Source of the DNA: an uncultured Bacteroidales bacterium
GTDB taxonomy: Bacteria > Bacteroidota > Bacteroidia > Bacteroidales > Tenuifilaceae
Assembly: GCA_937926785.1 (NCBI GenBank)
Contig: CALBBQ010000029.1
Location: 1 to 36,736, forward strand
Direction of reading: 5' to 3'
Length of the DNA: 36,736 bases
Positions 25,814-35,028 of the stretch are shown one piece after another; within the stretch, counting starts at the first letter, position 1; each line of letters begins with the position of its first letter. A program made the translations under genes and the position numbers. The notes under the pieces were generated by a model. It had not been told where the DNA came from, searched no databases, and was given only the letters and a program-made list of their open reading frames with translations.

Positions 25814-26080
25814 ACCACGGAGAACACAGAGATACACAGAGAGAAAGAAGAATAAAATACTCTGTGCGCCTCCCTGCCCTCTGTGGTGAGAAAATAAACT
25901 CACCACGGAGAACACAGAGATACACAGAGAAAAAGAAGAATAAAATACTCTGTGCGCCTCCGTGCCCTCTGTGGTGAAAAAAAAGTTTAACCACGGAGAA
26001 CACAGGAACACGGAGAAAAATGAGAATCAAACCCTCTGTGCCTCTCCCTGCCCTCTGTGGTGAAAAAAAATAACCACAGA
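25814..26080. repeat. three tandem palindromic repeats (CCACGGAG...CTCTGTGG type)
   Basis: Copies span 25814-25887, 25902-25975 and 25990-26061 (74, 74 and 72 bp) with a period of 88 bp. A fragment ACCACAGA begins a fourth at 26073. Each opens ACCACGGAG-AACACAG and closes with CTCTGTG...CCCTCTGTGGT, so the two halves are near-complementary and each copy can fold into a long imperfect hairpin. Copies 1 and 2 are nearly identical; copy 3 has diverged. Such non-coding repeats recur in many Bacteroidota and other environmental genomes, and their frames are often mis-called as proteins. Confidence 0.9.
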
Positions 26081-26216
26081 AAAAAAGCAATAATGTTTTA
26101 CGAAAACTCCAGTTTCAAAAAATCAACTCGCAGCCTATTAATTTTAGCACATCCTTTAACTTTTCATATATCACTTAATTTTTGATCCCTTTGCAGCAAG
26201 CTGAAGCTATTTTTCG

Positions 26217-26224
26217 TATTTTTG
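26217..26224 (+). promoter_or_regulatory. promoter -7 element for the DUF4870 gene
   Basis: TATTTTTG matches TANNTTTG and lies 16 bases before the start. A TTG at 26191-26193 is 23 bases upstream, somewhat far for a -33 element. Confidence 0.5.
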
Positions 26225-26240
26225 GAATAAACATCAGACT

Positions 26241-26597
26241 ATGGAAAAAATCAATTACACCAGCAGCGATGAGCGTAACTTTAGCATGCTATGCCATCTT
26301 TCCGCGCTATCGGGTTTAATCATTCCATTTGGCCATATAATTGGCCCACTGGTGTTTTGGCTTCTAAAGAAAGATGAGTACCCAGAGGTTGACCGGCAGG
26401 GCAAGGATGCGCTAAACTTTCAGCTATCGCTTACCATTTATGCAATTGTTGCCGGTATGCTGGTTATCATCCTGGTGGGTTTTGTGCTGCTAGGAGCAAT
26501 TTTTTTATTCGGGCTCATAATGACCATAATCGCTTCCGTTAAATCATCGAATGGAGAACCCTTTGAGTACCCACTTTCACTCAAACTCATCAGCTGA
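26241..26597 (+). CDS. DUF4870 domain-containing membrane protein
   Basis: 118 residues with three hydrophobic segments. The pattern MLCHLSALSGLIIPFGHIIGPLVFWLLKKDEYPEVDRQGKDALNFQ is characteristic of DUF4870 (Tic20-like) proteins. The function is not established. It is convergent with the TonB receptor gene, 15 bases apart, with no clear terminator between them. Confidence 0.9.
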   Translation: MEKINYTSSDERNFSMLCHLSALSGLIIPFGHIIGPLVFWLLKKDEYPEVDRQGKDALNFQLSLTIYAIVAGMLVIILVGFVLLGAIFLFGLIMTIIASVKSSNGEPFEYPLSLKLIS

Positions 26598-26612
26598 AAC
26601 GAATCAGGTGAT

Positions 26613-28832
26613 TTAAAATCTTAGCTCTACCCCAAAATCGATACGCCGGAGGTCTTGAAGAATTTTAGGGCTTCCCCAGTTAGCGTTGATGGTTTGGCCA
26701 TAGTACTCTGTATTTAGCAAGTTCTCAACATGCAGGAAGCCCGACAGTCCCTGCCAGATGTTATTAACCCGCAGGTTTAGATTCAGCAAAAGAACCGGTT
26801 CGAAATTCAGGTAACCCTGGCTGTCGATAAAATCTGAGTAGAGGGTGTTTACGTGTGGGGACAGAATACGCTTGCGGCTGCTCCACTGGAGGCCAGTACT
26901 AAAAACAAATTTCCTGTATCGGCAGCTAACATTGGACGTTACGGTGTGGCTTGAGACCAGATTACTGCTTAGCTCCACACGGGTACCTTTCATATCATCG
27001 TAGCCTGAAAGGTAGGTATAGCCTGCATAGATATCGAAGGTGGCATTAAGCCTGTAGATTACATCGATATTACCACCATAGCGGTAACCCTTAAAAAGGT
27101 TTATACTCTGAATTAAAGGTACAAAGTACAGGGAATTTCCTATGGAAACATATACCGAATCGCCGGTCTGGTGCGACTCCACAATGCCATCGCGGACATG
27201 GTTGCCAAAAAGGTTAACCGTAACCTGAAACTTATCCGCAGTGTAAATTGCATCAAAGTCGAGGGAGTAGTTGCGTTCAGGCTTAATGTTTGGGTTTGGC
27301 CTAATCCACGAAAAGTTGGTTATGCTCTCAAAGTATCGCTGGGTAACACTTGGCGCCAGGTACCCCTGAGCAAAGGTAACCTTGTAAACAAACGGGTTAG
27401 CACGTTTAACCAGTGCCAGCCGCGGGGTTAAACAAAACCCGTAATCGCTTGAGTAGTCGAGCCGACTACCCAGCGTGGCCGATAGGCTTTTGTTAAGCCT
27501 GAAGTTCGCTTCAAAGTACCCGCCCAGGGTATAAAAGCGATGCTCCCAACGGCTGCGCTGCGCCTTGGTGGTAATGGGTTTGCCTCCCTTACCCTCGCTG
27601 ATAATGGGGATGCCGCTTATGCCATCGAAATCAGTCCCTGTGATAAGGTTAAGTTTAGGGTTGGGCCTATAGAGGTATCTTAGCTTAATTCCGCTGGTTA
27701 GGGTTCGAAAGTAGTAGTACTTTCGCCCACCGTAAGCGTAAAGGGAATCGACCAGAACTGTTGAATCGGCAAAGTTGATGGTACCGCTTCGGCCCAAATC
27801 GGCAGTGTACAGGTTAGCGGTACGGGGGTCAAGCTCATGCTTCTTATGGTAAGCCGAAAGGGTAATTGTTCCCTTTGATCCGATTTCTCGGGAATAGTCC
27901 AGCTGAAAAATCCGATTGGTTAGTGCGGTAACCGTTGAGTATTCCGAAACATAGAAATCGGGATTGCAGCCATAGGTTTCGCTTGCCTCAATGTTGGTTT
28001 GTAAAAATCGAACTTTAAAGCCGCCCCACCCCATTCCGGCACTATACATTGAATTTCTTGTTCCACGGTAAAAGCGTTGGGTATATGGATGTGCCGGAAA
28101 CACATGCCGGTTCTTATATGTAACCGATTTGTCGGTTGGATCCTGCTCATCGCTGGTGTACGATGAGTAGTTCATCGCTATCCACTTTTTACTATCCTCA
28201 TTTCGGAACAGGCCAGCGGCAATGCGTTGGGTGTTAAAGCTACCATAGGTGTAACTTCCATATGTATTATCGGAGGTTTCGGTAATTATGTTAACGATGC
28301 CTGCATAGGCATCACGGCCATATAGGGTTGAGTTTGGACCATAAACGACCTCAATCTGCTTAACATTGTACAGCGGAATGCTGTTTAGTCCCAGGAAAAG
28401 CCCCTCCTCGGCCTCGTCGCTAAGCTTAACACCGTCAATAAGGATAAGGAACTTGTTGTTCCCCGAATCGCCACTCCTGTGGCCTCGGAGGTTAACAATG
28501 GCACCCTTCATCCAGTGTCCATACTCCGATTGAAGCTGAAAGTAAGGGATGTCCCTCAGTGCATCCGTGAGATCGAAATACCCACGGCTCTCTATATCGG
28601 CAAGGGTAATCACAAACACCTTGGCCGACGATTCCCAAAGCTTTTGCTCGTAAAGTGCCGACGTTACAACAGGAACTTCAAGTAAAGTTTCAATTGGCAG
28701 TACCAGTAAATCCTCCAATCTCAGTGTATCTCCGCTTTGGGCAAACGATGAGTTGGAAGCGCCTGCCAGATTTAAACAGACACCCAGCACTGTAACGATT
28801 TTACCTGCACCACAAAAACTCAAAAGTTTCAT
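26613..28832 (-). CDS. TonB-dependent outer membrane receptor
   Basis: 739 residues. A signal peptide (cleavage near SSFAQ) is followed by a plug domain (about 60-185: KVFVITLADIESRGYFDLTDALRDIP, NKFLILIDGVKL, VKQIEVVYGPNSTLYG, AYAGIVNIITE) and a 22-strand-type barrel ending in RIDFGVELRF with terminal Phe. No carboxypeptidase-like N-terminal extension and no SusD partner, so it is not a SusC protein. It is nearer siderophore, vitamin or metal receptors (BtuB/CirA-like). The ligand is unknown. Confidence 0.94.
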   Translation of the reverse strand: MKLLSFCGAGKIVTVLGVCLNLAGASNSSFAQSGDTLRLEDLLVLPIETLLEVPVVTSALYEQKLWESSAKVFVITLADIESRGYFDLTDALRDIPYFQLQSEYGHWMKGAIVNLRGHRSGDSGNNKFLILIDGVKLSDEAEEGLFLGLNSIPLYNVKQIEVVYGPNSTLYGRDAYAGIVNIITETSDNTYGSYTYGSFNTQRIAAGLFRNEDSKKWIAMNYSSYTSDEQDPTDKSVTYKNRHVFPAHPYTQRFYRGTRNSMYSAGMGWGGFKVRFLQTNIEASETYGCNPDFYVSEYSTVTALTNRIFQLDYSREIGSKGTITLSAYHKKHELDPRTANLYTADLGRSGTINFADSTVLVDSLYAYGGRKYYYFRTLTSGIKLRYLYRPNPKLNLITGTDFDGISGIPIISEGKGGKPITTKAQRSRWEHRFYTLGGYFEANFRLNKSLSATLGSRLDYSSDYGFCLTPRLALVKRANPFVYKVTFAQGYLAPSVTQRYFESITNFSWIRPNPNIKPERNYSLDFDAIYTADKFQVTVNLFGNHVRDGIVESHQTGDSVYVSIGNSLYFVPLIQSINLFKGYRYGGNIDVIYRLNATFDIYAGYTYLSGYDDMKGTRVELSSNLVSSHTVTSNVSCRYRKFVFSTGLQWSSRKRILSPHVNTLYSDFIDSQGYLNFEPVLLLNLNLRVNNIWQGLSGFLHVENLLNTEYYGQTINANWGSPKILQDLRRIDFGVELRF

Positions 28833-28852
28833 ACTGGGGCAATCAACCCATT

Positions 28853-28860
28853 CAAATATA
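28853..28860 (-). promoter_or_regulatory. promoter -7 element for the TonB receptor gene
   Basis: TATATTTG on the minus strand matches TANNTTTG. The predicted start near 28847 leaves a leader of about 15 bases. Confidence 0.45.
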
Positions 28861-28900
28861 CTAAAATTTGACTAAGTTTACAACATTAAAATCATCAGCA

Positions 28901-31465
28901 ATGCCGATTAATAGGCTACTCCTATACGTGATATTTACTGCACTACCCTTTAAAGGTCAAACGCAGCTTGCTGAGTATTACTTTCGGTTTACCGAGCCCA
29001 ACCGTAATACTCTAAACACCACCATAACACGTACCGTTTCAATTGATAATGTTAAAGGTGATACCATTTACGCTTTTGCCAATCAGCAAGAACTTGATGC
29101 CCTGCTGAAACTGGGATATAAAGTGGAAATGCTCCCCCACCCATCAACCTTAAGCGCAAAATCAATAGTAATGGCTAACACCGTTGACCAAATGGCAAGC
29201 TGGGATAGGTATCCCACCTACGAGGTTTACCGGGATTTAATGAAGAAATTTGAAACCGACTACCCGAACCTTTGTAAGCTCGACTCCATTGGAACCACCA
29301 TCAACGGACGAAAACTTTACGTTCTAAAAATCTCCGACAATGTTCTTTCCGATGAACCCGAACCCGAGGTTTTCTATACCAGCACCATGCATGGCGATGA
29401 AACCACCGGATACATCCTGCTGCTAAGGCTGGCCGATTACCTTCTATCGAACTACAATACCCTGCCTGAAGCAAAGTTGCTAATCGACAATCTTCAAATC
29501 TTCATTAATCCTAATGCCAACCCCGATGGAACCTATAACGGCGGTAATGCAACCGTATCGATGGCAAGGCGCTATAACGCCAATAATGTTGATCTTAACC
29601 GCAACTTCCCCGACCTCCGTGCGGGTGAACACCCCGATAAGAACCAATGGCAACCCGAAACCCAAGCCATGATGAACTTTGCAGCACAACGCCGCTTTGT
29701 TCTCGCCGCCAACTTTCATGGCGGTGCCGAGGTGGTTAACTACCCCTGGGATACCTGGACAAGCTCACAACAATCACATCCCGATAGCGATTGGTTTATC
29801 AGGGTTTGCAGCCAATATGCCGATTCGGCTCAGGCCAATAGCCCTGCTGGTTATATGAACGACCTGAACAATGGGATTACTAACGGTGGCGATTGGTATG
29901 TGGTTACCGGAGGCAGACAGGACTACATGAACTACTACCACCGCTGCAGGGAAATCACCATTGAGGTTTCGAGTACCAAACTTTTAGGCTCCGAACTACT
30001 ACCCGCATACTGGAACTATAACCGTGCTGCGCTGCTCACTTTCTTAAAAAACGCCATGTTTGGAATAAAAGGTACCGTAAAAAACAGCCTGGGCGAACCC
30101 ATTGATGCCGAAATCTTCATCCTAAACCACGACAGGTTAAACTCATCGGTTAAAACAAACCCTGCCAACGGACAATTTTTCAGACCAACCAACCCGGGAA
30201 TATACGATTTGGCAGCTGTTGCTAATGGGTATAGAACAAAAGTCATTTCAGGGGTATCGGTTCCTGCAAATGCACAGGTTGATGTTAACTTTGTTTTAGA
30301 CGAAGAAACCGCTGTATCCAATACCGAAAGCTTTGAGACCACTATTCCAGAACGCTTTGCTTTCACCAACGGATCATGGAGCAGAAGTAATGTGACAGCA
30401 TTTACCGGTTTAAACAGCATGAAATCGGCAACAATAGGGAACAGCCAAACCTCATCAGCTTCGCTGAATTTTCAGGTGCGTGAACCAGGAGTCTTTTCAT
30501 TCTACCACAAAGCTTCATCGGAGGAAGGTTATGATTTCTTCAGGCTATACATCGATGATAAGCTTCAAGGCTTGTGGAGCGGGCTACGTAACTGGGAAAA
30601 GTACCTTACTGTGCTGAACCAGGGTAACCACGTAGTTCGTTTTGAATACACCAAGGATGGAGCCGATGCCTCGGGTTCCGACTGCGTTTTTATAGATGAT
30701 GTTCAGCTACCCAGATGCAATGGCAATATTAATCTTACTACTACCATTAACTCACAATCCTTTTCAAACCTAAAGGTTAAGGTAGGCGATAGCATCAGAA
30801 ATACGAATAGTTCAGGTACAATCTCATTGAATGCATTCCCACTCGATACCATAGTGCCCGTTAAGGTATATTCTGACGCGAACAGGATTGGCGAAGGCCT
30901 TTTGGAAACGAACTGGCAAAAGGTAAGCTATACAACCAACTTCAGCGCACTTTTCAATGTCACTTTCGAAATTACTTCCAAGGGAAGCGTGCTACAAGGC
31001 GCTCTGGTAAACTTTAACGGGGAACTAAAGCAAACCGACCCGAATGGCAAAGCCATATTTCTAAATGTACCCTTTGGAACCGGTCACAGCTACAACATCA
31101 CCAAAGATGGGTACAATCCAGCTTCGGGAATCGCCCGGGTTGCCAGCGACACTCTACTCCAGATTAACACCTACCCCACTCTGGTTGAGTCCCGGAAATG
31201 GGAACAGAATCTAACCCTATACCCAAACCCTGCTTCGGAAGGCTTCTGGATAGAAATTCCCATTTCTGAAAAATCGAAAGTCAACATTAACCTATGCAAT
31301 TTAACAGGGCAAACCATAGCGGTTCTTTATAGTGGGCTCAGCGAAGAAAACGGAATAAACCTTTATGTGAACCGAAAGCACTTGAACATTAGAGGAGGAA
31401 TTTACTTTGTCAAAGTTATTTTAAACAGTACAGTGATTACAAAAAAAATAGTGTTTACCGAATAA
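28901..31465 (+). CDS. M14 zinc carboxypeptidase with T9SS C-terminal sorting domain
   Basis: 854 residues from the ATG at 28901 (MPINRLLLYVIF...), which gives a clean signal peptide; an in-frame TTG lies at 28868. The M14 domain (about 95-390) has zinc ligands His164 and Glu167 (MHGDET) and His273 (NFHGG), substrate-binding VDLNRNFPD, and the general base Glu355 (EITIEVSS). A carboxypeptidase-regulatory-like domain follows, then a jelly-roll-like segment (SFYHKASSEEGYDFFRLYID), another beta domain, and a type A T9SS sorting domain of about 88 residues (LYPNPASEG...GGIYFVKV...KKIVF). It is predicted to be exported through the type IX system. The next gene starts 12 bases after its stop. Confidence 0.95.
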   Translation: MPINRLLLYVIFTALPFKGQTQLAEYYFRFTEPNRNTLNTTITRTVSIDNVKGDTIYAFANQQELDALLKLGYKVEMLPHPSTLSAKSIVMANTVDQMASWDRYPTYEVYRDLMKKFETDYPNLCKLDSIGTTINGRKLYVLKISDNVLSDEPEPEVFYTSTMHGDETTGYILLLRLADYLLSNYNTLPEAKLLIDNLQIFINPNANPDGTYNGGNATVSMARRYNANNVDLNRNFPDLRAGEHPDKNQWQPETQAMMNFAAQRRFVLAANFHGGAEVVNYPWDTWTSSQQSHPDSDWFIRVCSQYADSAQANSPAGYMNDLNNGITNGGDWYVVTGGRQDYMNYYHRCREITIEVSSTKLLGSELLPAYWNYNRAALLTFLKNAMFGIKGTVKNSLGEPIDAEIFILNHDRLNSSVKTNPANGQFFRPTNPGIYDLAAVANGYRTKVISGVSVPANAQVDVNFVLDEETAVSNTESFETTIPERFAFTNGSWSRSNVTAFTGLNSMKSATIGNSQTSSASLNFQVREPGVFSFYHKASSEEGYDFFRLYIDDKLQGLWSGLRNWEKYLTVLNQGNHVVRFEYTKDGADASGSDCVFIDDVQLPRCNGNINLTTTINSQSFSNLKVKVGDSIRNTNSSGTISLNAFPLDTIVPVKVYSDANRIGEGLLETNWQKVSYTTNFSALFNVTFEITSKGSVLQGALVNFNGELKQTDPNGKAIFLNVPFGTGHSYNITKDGYNPASGIARVASDTLLQINTYPTLVESRKWEQNLTLYPNPASEGFWIEIPISEKSKVNINLCNLTGQTIAVLYSGLSEENGINLYVNRKHLNIRGGIYFVKVILNSTVITKKIVFTE

Positions 31466-31477
31466 CATAGGATTACC

Positions 31478-33130
31478 ATGCGCCTTTCAGCATTTCTATC
31501 AATACCGATTGCCTTACTCTGTTCTCAAAAATTGTCAGCACAGCTAAACCGTAGCATTCCATCGGAAAAACCGCGATTGATTGTACAAATAGTTGTAAGC
31601 CAAATGCGGTTCGATTACCTGAACCGGTACTGGGAAAAATTTGGAGACAACGGCTTCAAGCTGCTGGTGAACGAGGGAACCTACTGCCAGAATGCCCACT
31701 ATAACTATCTGCTAACCCAAGCCTATCCCGGATTAGCCACCATATCCACCGGAGCAAACCCCTCGGTTCATGGGATCATTTCCGATAAATGGTTCAACCG
31801 AATTACCGGCAACGAGGTTGATGCCGTTGCCGATGAAAAGGTCAACACCGTGGGCGGCAGCTTTTTCAGCGGAAAGTATTCTGCCAGAAACCTGGTAACC
31901 AGCACGTTTGGCGACGAACTTAGACTGAGCAACGGGCGTTCAAAAGTGGTAAGCATTGCGCTCGATGCCGGATCGGCAATACTTCAGGGCGGACACAGCG
32001 CTAATGGCTTGTACTGGTTCGATACCGAGAAAGGGATTTGGGTGAGCAGCAGCTACTATACTGAACACCTACCGGCATGGGTCGACACCTTTAACACAAA
32101 AGGGTTTGCAAAAATATATACCGAAAGGGAATGGAAGGCGCTTCAGCCATTGTCAAGCTATGAGGAAGCCGATACACTATCGGTTAAATCGGCCGAGCGA
32201 AAGAAAACCTTAGCCGAAAAGTTAAAGGGAATGGTTGATGGAATAATTGGGAAACCCCAACCCAAAACAAACTTCAAAGCATTGCTGGAAAATCCCTACG
32301 GGAACCTGCTTACCAAAGATTTAGCTATTGCTGCAGTGGTAGGCGAAAACCTAGGTTCCGACGAATATCCCGACCTGCTGTGCATCACCTTCAGCGCTAA
32401 CCGGTACATAGGACAAAAGTTTGGCCCACACTCCATCGAAATGGAGGATACCTACCTCCGATTGGACCGGGAAATTGCCCATTTCCTTGAATTTATCAAC
32501 TCTTCCGTTGGAAAACAGAATTGCCTGGTGGTGCTTACCTCCGATCAGGGTGTAGCATCCACCCCCGATTTTCTGGAGAAATCAAAAATCCCCGGAGGTT
32601 ACTTCGACCCCAAAAAAGCCATGATTCTGCTGGGAAGTTACCTCAACGCCCTGTACCGACAGGGAAACTGGATTACAGGGTATAATGATAAGCAGATCTA
32701 CCTTAACCGTAAGCTAATTGAGGATTCAAACCTCAACCTGGCCGAGTTTCAACAAAAAGTAGCTGATTTTATGCTTGAGTTCAGCGGTGTTGCCAATAGT
32801 ACAACTGCTCATAACCTGCAGAATGGAAACTTTGCCAACGGCATCATGGTGAAATTCCAGAACAGCTTTAACCAACGCCGTTCAGGCGATGTGATAATCA
32901 ACCTCGAACCCGGTTGGGTTGAAAGGAACGGCAATGTTACCTCGGCCAACTCACCCTACGACTACGACACCCACGTACCCTTAATATTCTATGGCTGGAA
33001 AGCGAAACGAAAATCGGTTCTAACCCCGGTTTACATCAACGACATTGCACCCACCCTATCGGTTCTGCTGGGTATAACCTGGCCTAATGGTGCAACAGGA
33101 ACACCAATAAGAGACATGGTGGAGAACTAA
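31478..33130 (+). CDS. alkaline phosphatase-superfamily protein, predicted pseudoenzyme
   Basis: 550 residues with signal peptide (LLCSQKLSAQ). Overall it aligns with PafA-type phosphatases (VVSQMRFDYLNRYW, SVHGIISDKWF, FGPHSIEMEDTYLRLDREI, YDYDTHVPLIFYGW). By analogy with PafA, the metal-ligand Asp is Ser41, the nucleophile Thr is Ala82, the phosphate-contact Asn is Asp103, the Lys-x-Arg pair reads DAG at 163-165, the Asp/His pair is Arg309/Gln313, and the DH pair is Asp356-Gln357. Only Asp356 and His499 remain. The spacing (41, 4, 43) equals that of PafA as I recall it, so this is not misalignment. The frame is intact. It probably shares a transcript with the carboxypeptidase. No T9SS domain. 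Confidence 0.85.
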   Translation: MRLSAFLSIPIALLCSQKLSAQLNRSIPSEKPRLIVQIVVSQMRFDYLNRYWEKFGDNGFKLLVNEGTYCQNAHYNYLLTQAYPGLATISTGANPSVHGIISDKWFNRITGNEVDAVADEKVNTVGGSFFSGKYSARNLVTSTFGDELRLSNGRSKVVSIALDAGSAILQGGHSANGLYWFDTEKGIWVSSSYYTEHLPAWVDTFNTKGFAKIYTEREWKALQPLSSYEEADTLSVKSAERKKTLAEKLKGMVDGIIGKPQPKTNFKALLENPYGNLLTKDLAIAAVVGENLGSDEYPDLLCITFSANRYIGQKFGPHSIEMEDTYLRLDREIAHFLEFINSSVGKQNCLVVLTSDQGVASTPDFLEKSKIPGGYFDPKKAMILLGSYLNALYRQGNWITGYNDKQIYLNRKLIEDSNLNLAEFQQKVADFMLEFSGVANSTTAHNLQNGNFANGIMVKFQNSFNQRRSGDVIINLEPGWVERNGNVTSANSPYDYDTHVPLIFYGWKAKRKSVLTPVYINDIAPTLSVLLGITWPNGATGTPIRDMVEN

Positions 33131-33822
33131 ACAGCGGATAACATTTTTGGGTTAGATTCCATGCCATTCCCGACCACAACCAGGTTGGCTCCGGCATGTA
33201 GAGCATCGTTTACCTGCTTTTGGTCTCGAATACCACCGCCCACAATTACAGGTACTGAAACCGCTTTCCTGACGGCTTCGATCAGGGCAACCGGCACCGG
33301 ATTGGTGGCACCGCTACCTGCCTCCAGGTAGATTGCTTTGAGCCCCAACAGCTCGCCAGCCATTGCTGTAGCAACCGCAATATCCGGTTTACCGGCAGGA
33401 ACGGGCACGGTTTGGCTAATATACTGTACCGAGGTGGTTGTTCCACCGTCTATTAGGATGTATCCGGTAGGTATTACCTCCATTCCGCTCTGCTTGACCA
33501 TGGGAGCAACCAGTACGTGGTTGCCTATCAAGTAATCGGGGTTACGTCCCGATATCAAGGATAGGAATAGAATGCCATCGGCATAAGGACTGAACTGGAT
33601 AACACTCCCAGGGAAAAGCACAACAGGCAGATGCGTTTTTCGCTTTACCTCAATAACAAAATCGTTAACCGATTGCGTTACCAGGCTTCCTCCTACCAGT
33701 ATCATCCTTGCCCCTGCCCCCTCAGCATTCTTTATGATGGCCTCTACATTGACCATCCTTTCCTTTTCCGGGTCAAGAAGTACAGCAATGGCTTTGCCAT
33801 TACATAATATGTCGTAAATCAT
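33127..33822 (-). CDS. geranylgeranylglyceryl/heptaprenylglyceryl phosphate synthase
   Basis: 231 residues from the ATG at 33822. The TIM-barrel GGGPS/PcrB pattern is clear: IAVLLDPEK, ILVGGSLVT, PVVLFPGSVIQFSPYADGILFLSLISGRNPDYLIG, YLEAGSGATNPVP, PVIVGGGIRD and VVVGNG. It joins a polyprenyl diphosphate to sn-glycerol 1-phosphate. The enzyme is typical of archaea but a distinct group is found in Bacteroidota. The start overlaps the PPTase stop as ATGA, so translation is probably coupled; an ATG at 33828 is an alternative. Its stop overlaps the convergent phosphatase-like gene by four bases. Confidence 0.95.
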   Translation of the reverse strand: MIYDILCNGKAIAVLLDPEKERMVNVEAIIKNAEGAGARMILVGGSLVTQSVNDFVIEVKRKTHLPVVLFPGSVIQFSPYADGILFLSLISGRNPDYLIGNHVLVAPMVKQSGMEVIPTGYILIDGGTTTSVQYISQTVPVPAGKPDIAVATAMAGELLGLKAIYLEAGSGATNPVPVALIEAVRKAVSVPVIVGGGIRDQKQVNDALHAGANLVVVGNGMESNPKMLSAV

Positions 33823-34448
33823 TCCCATCTCACCGTGTGATTCATCCCTACACTCGTAATGCAATACTCACCCATAAAGATAAAAAAAACTTTAAGGTTA
33901 AGCCATCGTTCGCCATCAAAAACCCGACTAAACAACCAACCCCTGCTTAAACATTCGGGTTCCAGTAGCACCTCAATATCTCGACCAAACACCAGGCTCC
34001 TGCCCCATGGGAGCTTGTAAATTGCCTCCTTGGCAGTCCAAATCAGAGCAAAGTGTTCAGGTCTATATAGATTTGAGTGACATGCCTCGCGGGCGGTAAG
34101 GTATTTGCTTGCAACACCGTAAAAGTTACGGTTAACTGATTCAACATCAACACCCACTTCCTGATCCGACGAGAAGGCTACAGCGGCAAGCCCCGAAGTA
34201 TGGCTTACAGAAATTTTGAAAGTACTCCCGAAAAGGTTCGGCCTATTTTGCTCATCGTAACGATAATAGGGGGCAAAACCTGTGGATTTTAGCAGAACCA
34301 GTGTGGCTAACCGCTCCAAACGGCGGTTTGGATTCGATGGCATGTCGGGCGTGAAGCCCAGCCGCTTAATCAGCTCATCCTCCGCCTCGGTAATTTTCCA
34401 AAGGGAAATGGTGATGTCGGCATGCTGTATGGGTTGGAGTAAGGGCAT
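33819..34448 (-). CDS. 4'-phosphopantetheinyl transferase superfamily protein
   Basis: 209 residues from the ATG at 34448, seven bases after the gldD stop; the longer frame from 34478 would overlap gldD. Sfp-type motifs are visible: ISVSHTSGLAAVAFS, VGVDVE (Mg2+ ligands) and WTAKEAIYK (catalytic Glu/Lys). It transfers phosphopantetheine from CoA to carrier proteins. A PPTase beside gldD/gldE is a known Bacteroidota arrangement. It ends in an ATGA overlap with the GGGP synthase gene. Confidence 0.92.
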   Translation of the reverse strand: MPLLQPIQHADITISLWKITEAEDELIKRLGFTPDMPSNPNRRLERLATLVLLKSTGFAPYYRYDEQNRPNLFGSTFKISVSHTSGLAAVAFSSDQEVGVDVESVNRNFYGVASKYLTAREACHSNLYRPEHFALIWTAKEAIYKLPWGRSLVFGRDIEVLLEPECLSRGWLFSRVFDGERWLNLKVFFIFMGEYCITSVGMNHTVRWE

Positions 34449-34455
34449 TTTCAAC

Positions 34456-35028
34456 CTACTTCCATCTGATGGTTTCAATCAAGCGAACCACATCGGCTGT
34501 AAAAAAATCAATGGCCGGAGCCAGGGAATCTTTATTGGGTTGACATCGGAAATAAAGGGCTCCGCGCAGGTAATGCCTGCTGGAATCGGTTACATAGAAC
34601 TGAATGGAGCTAGCCGAGTTGCCCTTGATATCGTAGAGGATTCCATACACCTTCTTTTCGGGGCTTACAAATACCCGCTCATCAATGGCGTCGGCCTTGT
34701 AGGTGTGCTTGTAGGCCAGGTTACGGGCATCCTCGGTTAGCTGGCCTATATCGCCATGTACATCCTTGTAGCTCAGATGAATCTTTGCCCTATACTTTGG
34801 AAAGTTAATGCTAATCCAGTCGCCCTCGCCGGGTCGGGCTTCCTCCTTAACAATCTGGCCATACACAGGATACTCAAACGTAAAAGGGTAAATGGTATCG
34901 AGCAAACGGTAGTGTTTTTCGGGGAAAGTTATTCGAAAATAGCCACGTGGTTTCGGGACATCCTCTGCCCCACACGCGCTGAGCAAAAGAATCAGAGAGA
35001 TTAGTAAAGAAGCGATTCGGCTATTCAT
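34456..35028 (-). CDS. gldD: gliding motility lipoprotein GldD
   Basis: 190 residues. The lipoprotein signal (LLLSAC, Cys19) is followed by the GldD signature KPRGYFRITFPEKHYRLLD, then YPFTFEYPVYGQI and the middle segment NFPKYRAKIHLSYKDV. In Flavobacterium johnsoniae GldD is needed for gliding and T9SS-dependent functions. It overlaps gldE by eight bases, so the two are translationally linked. With the T9SS-tagged carboxypeptidase this supports a type IX system in the organism, though not necessarily gliding. Confidence 0.96.
   Translation of the reverse strand: MNSRIASLLISLILLLSACGAEDVPKPRGYFRITFPEKHYRLLDTIYPFTFEYPVYGQIVKEEARPGEGDWISINFPKYRAKIHLSYKDVHGDIGQLTEDARNLAYKHTYKADAIDERVFVSPEKKVYGILYDIKGNSASSIQFYVTDSSRHYLRGALYFRCQPNKDSLAPAIDFFTADVVRLIETIRWK

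Noticed and set aside
25814..26080. CRISPR array
   Set aside because: The repeats are 72-74 bp palindromes separated by short, similar AT-rich spacers, unlike CRISPR repeats and unique spacers; no cas genes.
25646..26090. Two minus-strand frames rich in 'HHRG' and 'LCVLRG' peptides
   Set aside because: They are translations of the palindromic repeat array; such frames are common false genes.
26613..28832. SusC-type polysaccharide utilisation receptor
   Set aside because: No N-terminal carboxypeptidase-like extension, no adjacent susD and no glycoside hydrolases.
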